Below are positions 35,691-45,220 of a stretch of DNA of 64,000 nt, in pieces. The stretch is from Cordia subcordata (lineage: Eukaryota; Streptophyta; Magnoliopsida; Boraginales; Cordiaceae). Numbering within the stretch: position 1 is the first letter of the stretch; every line of letters begins with the position of its first letter. The notes below the pieces were generated by a model. That model saw nothing but the letters and a program-made list of their open reading frames with translations. It ran no database searches and had not been told where the DNA came from. The stretch covers positions 1,364,001 through 1,428,000 of the forward strand of contig JAPTOF010000011.1 in the NCBI GenBank assembly GCA_028554755.1, in the 5' to 3' direction. The position numbers were made by a program, and so were the translations under genes.

Positions 35691-35825
35691 TTAAAAGGGT
35701 ATTTCGACTAACCACAAACGAGAAAGATCAGTGAGCTTGGAAGGAACGCCGCGGATGACGACTTGCCCATTTTCATTTACGTCGAATAATACCTTGACGT
35801 ACCTCACAAAGTTTCTAACGGTCAT
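35691..35825 (-). CDS. Small minus-strand ORF (44 codons), possible terminal exon
   Basis: The frame opens at ATG (35825-35823) and ends in TAA (35693-35691). It has clear coding texture (FVRYVKVLFDVNENG, VVIRGVPSK, LTDLSRLW) and a locally higher GC content than the AT-rich surroundings. A TTTTCCAAG just upstream could be a splice acceptor, making this the last exon of a minus-strand gene or a gene relic. I do not recognise the protein. It lies convergent to the BIG-type gene. Confidence 0.35.
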   Translation of the reverse strand: MTVRNFVRYVKVLFDVNENGQVVIRGVPSKLTDLSRLWLVEIPF

Positions 35826-36093
35826 ATGACCCTTGGAAAAGTTTTAATTTTTATTTTTTTCATCAACTAAAATAGGGAAGGAATCATGTAAAAAAATGAA
35901 ATATACATAAAAAAAGCTTTTTATTATTCATTTGTGTCATTAAGGCATAAATGATATTTTGTTAAATTAGTTAACTTTTATGTTAACTTTAACTTATGGA
36001 GGAACCTAAAGAAGGGAAAAAAAACTAAGGAACTTATTTGGTCTATTCCCTAACAATGAGGGACTTCAATGTCTTTTTTCATATTTCTTGCAA

Positions 36094-36901
36094 TTTATAC
36101 TATATACTAAAGTTAAACCATTACACTATACTGTTACCAAGTGTCGTTTTTAATTTGTTGTCATGTGTTGCTTTCATATAGGCTTATTCATTCATTTATT
36201 ATTTTTATTTTTTGTTAAACATATACGACTTATAACTGAAAAAACATTTTAAATTTATTCCTAAGCATACATTTTTGCCACTTTCCATACCATAGTGGCA
36301 CTTCATCCTAATCGATCTTCCAATCCTGAATTAAATGCATGTACGATTTTTCTGGGGATCTGGTCAAAAGACTGGTCGGCTCCCAACTGACCAGAGGGAC
36401 TCTCCAGCAGGCTTGGGTGCTGACCCCGCACTCAATCTTCCAATCCTGATTTATTACCTTTTAATTGTATCTTTTATATTACTCAATTCTTCTCCTAAAA
36501 TATATACATATATTTGGACGCATCTATCATCTTATATTCCATTTCTTTTTATTTATCTGATAAAAATATTTATTTTTACTAAAAATATATCTACATATTC
36601 ATATTTGTGAATGTTTTAGTTTGTTATACATTTTTTTTTCCATTAAACTACTAAAAACAAAATATTACTCAAATATAAAAAAAATTGATCTTCTTACAAC
36701 ACAAATTTTTAATGTAGTTCCAGTATCTTATAATACTACCCCTAGAACAATGTAACCATACATAAATATTCTAATTTTTTCATAAAAATGTATTTACCTC
36801 AAATTTATAATTTAACAATTTTTTATTTATATAAATTATTTTGTGTAAACATATATTAGTGTTTATTGTCTTCCGTGCAATGCATGGGTATAATATACTA
36901 G
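36094..36901 (+). mobile_element. Non-autonomous Helitron (~808 bp)
   Basis: The 3' end has the Helitron signature: an imperfect hairpin (CCGTGC-AAT-GCATGG) about ten bases before a terminal CTAG, followed by T. The 5' end reads TTTATACTATATACTAAAG, close to the TCTATACTATAT-type start of plant Helitrons, and is preceded by A, giving the expected A/T insertion site. No Rep/helicase is present. A GC-richer island at about 36334-36433 is framed by near-identical AATCTTCCAATCCTGA copies and may be a captured or inserted segment. Confidence 0.5.
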
Positions 36902-37640
36902 TAAATAATATACATGGGAAGTTCTTATATTGATTCTTTTTGACCCCGATTAGAATTTTATTTTTTTGTTTTTATTTTTATTTTTAGGTAGGTTATTCAA
37001 CACATTAGTATTTTCTTTCCTTTTTGAACTTTAATTTCTTTTCAATTTCTTGTTTTTGGAACCGGGTATAAGATGTTCTAGGTACCCAAAAGTTCGAGAC
37101 GTTATGAGTTTAAGATTTTCAATTTTTAACTAAGTTTGGGACATAATCCAAAATTAGGATTAGATTCGGGCACCAGATTTGAAATCCCTTTATGGGCAAG
37201 ATTCCCATTCCTTTCCTACCTCTAGTCAATCTTCAATGTACAATTACCAGTATAACTGCATAAGCTCAAGTTGTCTGATTTTTAGTGTTCCTGCCGATTT
37301 GTTCACGTTGGTCGCTATCATTTTGCTTTCTTTGATCAAACTAAAGAAATAAAGCGTCATTAGATTGTGTCATTGTGTTTGTATCGTTTAATCATGCATG
37401 TTCAGCGCACAACTGGCCAGTTTAGATGACATTAAAGATTTCCTCAACATGGTGAGACTTTTTAGAATGTTGGTACAAGCATGAGTGAAATAGCCAAGTT
37501 ATCATTGCAAACTGATTACTTTTTTAAAATATAAGTTAGTGTAGTTATTTCATACTACACACTTATACATATTTCATCTGCCATAAATAATATACATGGA
37601 AAGTTCCTATATTGATTTTTTCTTAACCCCAATCCAAAGA
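36902..37640. repeat. Direct repeats flanking an unassigned spacer
   Basis: TAAATAATATACATGG followed by AAGTTC.TATATTGATT occurs at 36902-36950 and again at 37584-37632. The first copy abuts the Helitron and the second lacks it. The spacer holds no gene I can support. Confidence 0.5.
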
Positions 37641-38059
37641 TTTGAATTGAGGTTATCAAGTCGCAAAAGTAATTAGTCTCAATCAATTTGAATTACTCCT
37701 TAAACTTTTGAGTTAAAGTTCGTTTAAACTTTTTTTTTTTTTGTAAAATTTATTCTCGTCCAAAGTATTAATTATTACATCGAAGGCCCGGAAGCTGGAG
37801 TGTGGTTTGGAGCTTCCAATGACGAATCAGCTCTTCCACATGGTTAGGAATTAAAAATGTGATGGTTTTCACTAAATATAAAACACAGGTAACTAGGGCA
37901 ATTGGTATTTTTTTTAGATAGGTCTTCAATTATATGTTTACCACAATAAAATTAGCTTGTTACTTTGTTGGTTTAGTGGCTTATTATAACAATTCAAACA
38001 GAATTAATACTAGAATTGCGAAATAACAAATGCATCTAGGCTTTTTAGTACTTACTAAG

Positions 38060-38060
38060 C

Positions 38061-38100
<40 letters not shown>
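38060..38100. repeat. TA microsatellite
   Basis: A TA dinucleotide run with one TTTA interruption, in otherwise gene-free AT-rich DNA between 37640 and 38650. Confidence 0.85.
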
Positions 38101-38654
38101 AATGACAACCCTTGATTGTGGAAAAGACAATATAATATATTCCTCATGCACGGGATGTATCTACTATATATTCTAATTCCTGTTCACCTGAAATTCTTTT
38201 TATTCAAAATATACTTAATTAGATATAGTTATTCTTATTAATTTTTTACATACGTGTATTTTAGTATAAACATATCTCTTCTCGCTAAGAAACGTATTGA
38301 TATTATAATCCTTGGTTGAAAAATTTTTTGCTCTGCCTCTATCTATATGCATTAAGATCATTTGGATCATGAATAGTTAATTATGTTCAGGACAACATTT
38401 TAACAATGGTAAATACATTAGATCCTCACAACCATCCCTCCACTGGTAGTTTGAATAAAATGTGTCGAAACTCTCTGTATTATGAAAACTCACTCATTAC
38501 ACTTTATCTATTTTCTAAAACATGTATATCATATGTCCTTGCTTCCCATGAAGTGTGGTGCTTTGAGAAAATAAAGGAAAATTGTGAAAGGATTTTAAAA
38601 CACAAGGGGATACTCACTTTAAATATATTACGATGAGATCCAATATATTTTAGC

Positions 38655-39124
38655 GAGTAAATTATAGGCACCCCTCATGGTAAAAAGTGCATTTGACCTT
38701 TTTGTGGTGTGAAAAGTTTCTCATAATCCCTTATGGCTCACTAAATGTGCATTGGACCTCCTGCTATTAAAAACCCATCATCTTTAATCATAATTGTATT
38801 ACATGCGCCTAAATTGCATGTCGTGAGAATTTGTTCTGTTTAGATTAATTTTTGTTGGATCAAAATTTCATGTTCTAAGAATTTTTTTTTGGGGAAAGGG
38901 AAGGGCAATTTTGAACTAACAAAAATTAATTTGGACAAAAGAGTTTTCAGGACGTGCGGTTGGATACAATGCAATTATGAGTAAAAATAACGGATTTTCT
39001 AATAATAGGGGAGTCTGATATACTTCTAATTGGACCATAGAGGGATTGTGGATGACTTTTTATACCATAGAAAAATTCGATGCATTTTTAGTGAATCACT
39101 AGAGATTCAAAGCAATTTGCCCTG
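38655..39124. mobile_element. Foldback/MITE element with long inverted repeats
   Basis: The first and last ~150 bp are imperfect inverted repeats. Landmarks GTGCATTTGA, ATAATCCCT and CATAATTGTATTACATG on the left meet their reverse complements in reverse order on the right. TTTTAGC flanks it on both sides (38648-38654 and 39125-39131), a 7-bp duplication. Without coding capacity it fits a MITE or foldback element. The superfamily is undetermined. Confidence 0.6.
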
Positions 39125-39131
39125 TTTTAGC

Positions 39132-39789
39132 CTTTGAATAACATGAATCTCCATTCATTTTGCATGACAATTGCCACAACTAAACAGCATGCTTTTCTGT
39201 GGAGGGAGACGAACAACTTAGGCTAGCATACACATAAAAAGCTGGATCAATCAATCAATCAATGTGAAAAAGAAAACGATGACATAATTGCTAACCAGAT
39301 GTTATCTTATTAACATTTGATGACCAAGAAAAAGGAAGAAAAAAACAGCACTGCTGGAGGGATGAGAACAAATGATTCCAAACCCATCGCTTTCCATCAT
39401 CACGTGGTAACCCTCAATCTGGTCGGCTGTTTAGTGCCTAAAAAATTCGCATTACAGAACAATTTCGTATTAATTAACTCCAACATGAAAGCTACGGATT
39501 GGTAATCCAATGGAGGATAAGAAATGGGGCACAACAATTTCAAGCCACTTGGAATCATAAAGCCGCAGCTGCCAAGAAAGTCAGAACATGCTATGTATAT
39601 ATACATTGTGAGAGATTCCAAGTCTTAGGTGCACATCACATGAAACCAATAGTGTTTCTACTTTCAAGTGGTCCATATTCTTCTTCATAGATTATCTTGT
39701 TATACAATTGTTTATTAGGAGAAGGTGTAATGGGGATATTTAGTTTAATAACAAAGGAGTTAATAATTGAGATAAGCATACAACTGATG
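39132..39789. other. Intergenic DNA, nothing recognised
   Basis: Short open frames only. No family match, repeat or RNA gene could be supported. Confidence 0.35.
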
Positions 39790-40080
39790 CATGATGGTAA
39801 TCTGGGGTAGAAATGGGCCGGTATTTTTAAGCTCTCAAGGAGAGAATGAACAGAATAATGAGAGAGAGACCCCGTGGCGGGGGGGGGGGGGTGGAGAAGA
39901 ACAAGAATTAACAAAGTAACAAGAAAGAAGAGAGATCAAATCTTTTTTCTTTTAAAAAATTTTTTTGCTTAATTTTGATACAGCTTCTTTCATTATTTAT
40001 AATAGAGAGTTAGTTAGCTGTTAACTAACCTGAAACGACAAGTTAGTTGGTTACAGCTAACTAACTCAACTAACATGGCT
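39790..40080 (-). repeat. Possible LTR of the minus-strand chromovirus
   Basis: Read on the minus strand, a purine-rich tract (AGTGGGGATAAGGGAG, about 40105-40090) follows the chromodomain end. It is followed by TGTTAGTTGAGTTAG, a TATA-like CTATTATAAATAATG and pyrimidine-rich leader sequence, as expected for a polypurine tract and 3' LTR. A G run at about 39880-39891 lies inside. The boundaries are approximate. Confidence 0.4.
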
Positions 40081-40199
40081 AAATGACTCCCTTATCCCCA
40101 CTTATTTACAATAATTGACAATTGTGCCCTTCTCTCTAATTATAACAGCTCGATAGAAGTAAAGGTTATTTACACTATTTTTGCTCAAGAAAATGATTT

Positions 40200-40859
40200 A
40201 TATCAAAGGCTTCCCCTTAAAGAATCCTTGTCCTCAAGGATTAAAAGCTAGAAACTACTGCTTCAATGTAAAAAGGTCGACCTAGGTGCAATCTTCTAGG
40301 GGACTATTGAACCACTTCACCAGTACATGAGTGATAGACTTATTATTCTTGAGAATTACTCGTTTCTTAGTAATAACTTTAGGTTCAAGGAGTACATGTC
40401 CAAGGGATGAGAGTGTCACTGGCAAGTCTGGCATAGACGGATGAGCTCCAATCTGTTTTCAACTACAAGATGTGGAAGGTAAGATGCATTTTAGCTTGAG
40501 TAGGAAACTGCAACAGATAAGCAACTACAACGGATAAGCAACTTTTCCAATTATCTTTTCTACCAAGAAAGGTCCAACATATTTGGGAGGCAACTTCTAA
40601 TAAGAGTGTCCTTTCTAGAAGTGTTGCCTATAAGGTTGTAGTCTAACAAAATCCCAATCTCGAGTTACAATTCCCTCTTAGTTCTACTTGTTAGCCTATT
40701 GTTTCATTCTTGCCTCTACATTGGCCAAGTGAAATCTGAGTAGCCTAATTGTTAACTCCCTAACTTGGAGGGTTCTCTCAACTGCCTATACAATTAAATC
40801 ATGGGAAACATATGGAAGATGTAAAATGATTTTTACCCATACAACACCTCATAAGGTGT
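40200..40859 (-). pseudogene. Chromovirus integrase C-terminus and chromodomain (3' half of a split element)
   Basis: On the minus strand the sequence continues the integrase interrupted at 60895 (TPYEVLYG at the break). It goes through a linker resembling FHLAQ..ARMKQ..., a KLAP-type integrase C-terminal stretch, and a chromodomain-like end (VLVKWFNSPLEDCT). A chromodomain at the integrase end defines chromoviruses within Ty3/Gypsy. Several stops show it is dead. Its N-terminal half is at 60895-63220. Confidence 0.65.
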
Positions 40860-42743
40860 TGATGTGTTGTGTTTTTGTGTGTATTTGCATTGTTATTTGC
40901 CTATGATTAAGAGGTGTTTTGAGCTTTAAGAGATGCATTAATATGGTACATATACCAGAGTTAGGCATAAGCGTAAGCAAATGTATATAGTTGAGTTTAA
41001 AGACAAATGCTACACTAATGCATGCTTATTTCTCGTGTTTGGTGAAGTTAGGTCAAAAGCTTGGGACTTAAATTGATGGATAATTGATGTTGAAGTCAAT
41101 CTTGAAGTGTTTAGGATATGGGAGAAGCATGAGAAAAAGAGCTTTTGGAGGCAACCAAGTAAAGAAAAGGGCAATTAGAGTGAAATAGATGTGACACAAG
41201 AAAATCGGCCAAGCTTCTGACTTGGCTGGTCGACCCCTTTTTCAGGGTTGGTCGACCGGCCTAGGCGACCGGCCAAAATAAAGAGAAATCCATTTGGGCC
41301 AGTTGACCTCAAGGCTAGGCCGGTCGACCGCCCAAGGTCCCCCGTTGTACGCGATTGCTGCACTATTTAAGCCCCTTTTTAGCCTATTTTGGAGAGATTT
41401 TAAAAACCCTTTTTCACCTCCCATTCACACACCTACTTCTCACACACAAAATGCTACTTTCACCCACCTCTAATACACACACTAACACACACACACCCGT
41501 ACCTAGAATTAAGTTGATTTTGGAGAATTCAAACATCATTTGGTGAAGATTTACTCAAGTTTGTAAAGAAACAAGCAAGGATGGAAGGGGAGATTTCTAT
41601 AACCTCTTTCATTCTTATCTATTTCATGCTTGAGTAGATAGATTAGGGTGATTAAACTTGTGTAATGGGATGATTTTTCATACTCTTTGTTAGGGGATTT
41701 TATTGGCTTATATATACATACTTTGTTCTTATTTTAAGAAGCTTTATATCATTCATGTCCATGTGTTTGGTGTTATGTATATAGATTGAGTTGTATTTGC
41801 TATAGAACACTTCTATTCCTTAGATTATGCATGTTTATGTGTGTGATTATGGATAATATGAAGTGAGTTGGTTCTATTCATGTCTATCTGAGTATGAAAC
41901 CTGCCTTGTAGTGAATACATGCTCAATAAATACTACGTGTTGATGCTGGAATGCTTCTAATGGCGTAAAACAAATGTGTGTGTGTTGGTATCGTGAATAG
42001 GATGTCGTATTCACAACGCCTTACCTTAAAATATTTAGGATTGTGCCTATTAGATACCAATTCGCTTTAGTGTCCTTAGAATGATTGTGCATAAGTTAGT
42101 ATTAGTCTAGATCAAGTCCTCTTTAGCTTTAAATTTGGCTAATAAGAGTCCGGATAGGCTTAGTCGACCTTTGGAACGGTCTTAGGTTTAAATCCAGCTA
42201 ATGGGTTAAGAAGTAGGGTGAGATCATTCTAGGACACCTAAGTAACTCCCTAGTCCTTCTTTGACCTTAGGTACATAAGGACCACGTTGTAGCTCTAAGT
42301 ATGCATGCCTAGAGACGGACCCTATCGAGTCCTAGGGTGTAATTAGGATACTAGCTAGTGGCTTAGTATTAGAGCTTTATTTAGTAAGCCAATATCTCGA
42401 ATCTCATACAATTGATTTAAAGAGTCACTCATTCACAAGTGTATGTCACCCTATCATCTTCCCATAGTTTTGATCCCCCTAAGATTAGCTTAGCTCTTAC
42501 TTTTTTTTCTTTCTAGTATCCATAGTGTAGTCTCTTCATCTCCCTTCTAGCTCCTTAAAATCTAAAAGCACAAAAAGATGACTAGTTTAGGTTTCTTTTC
42601 AAGCTTTCACTGGAACACACAAGCTTAGGATTTTACCACACTTTTAGCCTCCCTGTAGCTCAACACTCATATTATTACCCCTATATTACATTGTCCATAC
42701 GCTTGTGGGACCTTTTAGGGCTTGCATCTTCAAGGACACATCA
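40860..42743 (+). repeat. Element B 5' LTR (1884 bp)
   Basis: TGATGTGTTGTG to GGACACATCA. The promoter region has three GGTCGACC-type palindromes (about 41226-41335) upstream of the TATA-like CTATTTAAG (41363). The paired 3' LTR (52101-52546 plus 59536-60894) is about 93 percent similar by eye and has a roughly 70-bp deletion. Confidence 0.85.
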
Positions 42744-42749
42744 AGTTCT

Positions 42750-42767
42750 TGGCATTGTTGCTGGGAA
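42750..42767 (+). other. Element B primer-binding site (tRNA-Asp, decayed)
   Basis: TGGCATTGTTGCTGGGAAGC lies six bases after the LTR. It matches the tRNA-Asp complement except for C-to-T and G-to-A changes. Confidence 0.7.
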
Positions 42768-43091
42768 GCAAGGTGGTTTGCATTCTTTGCTTGTGTCTTT
42801 TGGTAGTTGCTGTACTTGTTTTCCTTGTTTTTTATTTATAGTTTGTTTAGTTTTTTATTATCTTGCTTCTTGTTTATATTATCTTACTTTGATACTTGCT
42901 TATCTATCTTTGTTTTTGTTTTCTTTTGAAGCTATTGAGTTTATTTTCCATACTTAGTATGCTAGCTTGTTTAGCTTTATTAGTTGTTTTTGTTTTTGTT
43001 TTTAGTAGACTTTTTAGGATTATGGCTTTTTTGCTAGAGATTTAGGATTGTTAAAGTTTTCGAGGGTTGAAGTGGTTGGAGTTAGGATAGT

Positions 43092-45220
43092 TTGTGCGTG
43101 CTTGGTAGAAGATCACTCGAAAATCCCCTAGTTTCCCTTAATCCCGAACCCGATAGAATTGCTAGACATTTTAGGAATTTAGAAGATCTTCTTGAGGAGA
43201 TGGCCGATTCCAATCATCCTTCTGATCCTCCTATTCCCCTAACAAATCCCATTTCATCTCATGATCGCCATAGGCATCAAGCCTAAGATCATTTTAGATA
43301 AGAGCCCCCTAGACCGGACCCATCCATAGATGGGGAGCCTACTCTTAGGCAATTCTTTCTCGCCAAAGCCTTTGAGTCTAATTTGGCTATTCAAATTCCG
43401 AATTTCAGGGAGACAAACTTCGAAATCAAGTATAATATGTTGGCTATGCTTTCTTCTTTCTATGGGAGAAGCAATGAGAGTCCTTTAAAGCATATTATTG
43501 ATTTTGTTAAGATGAACTCCACCCTCCATGTCCCCAATGTCTCCCAAGAGGTCATACGTCTAAGATTGTTTCCTTTCTCTCTTAAGGACATAGCTAGGAC
43601 TTGGTTGCATTCCTTACCTAATAGTTGCATCACTTCATCGACCGAGCTTTAATCTAAGTTCTTTCAGAAATTCTATCCTATGGCCAAGACGGCCGACCTT
43701 AGGATTGCCATTATGACATTCTCCTAACATGATCTAGAATCTTTTCATGAGGCTTGGGAGAGGTTCAACGACCTTCTTAGATAGTGTCTACACCTCGGGT
43801 ATGGTAGTCATGACCTACTATAGTACTTTTTTTGAGGCTTAAATGACAAAATAAGATGATGGTCAATGTTGCCTCTAGTGGTGGCTTCTATACCTTGAGA
43901 CTGACTAAGGCATGGGAGAAAATGGAATTGATGGCCGAAAATTCTTTTCAAAACTTTGCTATGGATAGGTCTGATCAGGGAGGTGCTAGTGAGGTGGGAG
44001 TTTCTTTAGATTTACCCATAAAGGTAGAGGCCTTAACAAATAAGTTAGATCAATTCATTTCTTTGTTTATTTCCTTTCACAGTCATAAGATTAGTTCCAT
44101 AGGTTCTTTCTCCGCCCCTTTGGTAGTTAAAGTGTGTGCTTTATGTTTTGAGTCATCTCATGAGACCGTAGCTTGCCCTTTAATACCCCAGTTTCCCAAA
44201 TTTATGAAGAAGCAACTGTGTTCTACTCAAAGTTATTCTCGTGAGTACAATTCATACTTGAACACATACAATCTGGGTTAGAGGGACAACCCAAAATTTT
44301 CTTAGAGACAGAGTCAGCATGAATCTTCTTCTTCTTAACCTCAAGTCCTACTCTAGCAACGACCCCGTGCTGCTAATCCTCCAAGTTTCTATAATATCCA
44401 TTAATCTAGGCTTCCTAGTACTCCTCAGCCACAGGTATTCCTTACTTCCTCTTGTAGCCAATCCCCTAGCAATGATTATTCAGAATCAATAGTAGGCATT
44501 AGATAGTAGCAATAGGACTTAGTAGATAATGGGTAAGAGATGGCTAGCTATAGGTAGCAGATAACTAGGTTTGAGGCATAATTAGGCACTTGACCAATCA
44601 ATTGAGTAGTAAAGACCCTAGAAAGCTATCTTTTCAACCAGAATTAAACCCTAGAGTCCAGTCCTATTTCACCATCAACACCACTTATCCCCTTGAGACC
44701 CAGGCTAAGGCCATCACCACTCTTAGGAGTGGTAGGATAATGGACAATAGAGTAGGAGTTGACTATGCATTGCCTGTACCTAGTGATTCTTCCAAGTCTA
44801 GAGATTCTCATTGTAGCCCTGTTGAGAGGGATTCTAGAGAGGGCCCTGTTTAGAGAGTTGAGCCAATGCCATATCATGGAGAAAGTAGTACTTCTCGCCC
44901 ATATCGAGAGGGAAAGAAGCCCATTGATGATTCCCATGTGTCTAGAGGTGTTGAGCCTAGAGTTCTTTTTCCATTTGCTTTAGAAAGATCCACACCTAAT
45001 GAGGATTCTAGGTTTTTCAAGATCTTAGAGCATATTAAGGACCTTAAGGTTAATCTTTCCTTGATCGACGTGATCCTTTCCATTCCCTTCTATTCTAAGT
45101 TCTTCAAGGACCTTTATACCAGGAAATGTAGATCATCGAACATTCCTAAGAAAGTGAAGCTTATGAAGAAAGTGAAGCTTATGGAGAAAGTGAGTAGTAT
45201 TTGTACTTGGGCCTTCCGGG
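43092..45220 (+). pseudogene. Element B gag
   Basis: Gag forms the virus-like particle that packages element RNA. The frame starts around RRSLENPLV, with a possible ATG start at 43200 (MADSNH). It continues through the retrotransposon gag domain (LRLFPFSLKDIARTWLHSLP at about 43560-43620; ESFHEAWERF) to an intact zinc knuckle at 44135-44176, C-X2-C-X4-H-X4-C in CALCFESSHETVAC. A Pro/Gln-rich stretch and a charged linker then lead into protease. Several stops (for example near 43286, 43650, 43790 and 44281) and a frame change inactivate it. Confidence 0.75.

Noticed and set aside
36335..36610. 91-codon open frame inside the Helitron
   Set aside because: Mostly low-complexity Ile/Tyr/Leu sequence after the first 40 codons. 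No recognised domain, so not called a gene.
40274..40284. GGTCGACC motif at the chromovirus chromodomain end
   Set aside because: It is in the coding relic of another element, outside any LTR promoter, and is single. Treated as coincidence.
42691..42957. 88-codon open frame spanning the element B LTR end and primer site
   Set aside because: It crosses the LTR boundary and consists of leader low complexity. Not conserved at the equivalent place in element C.
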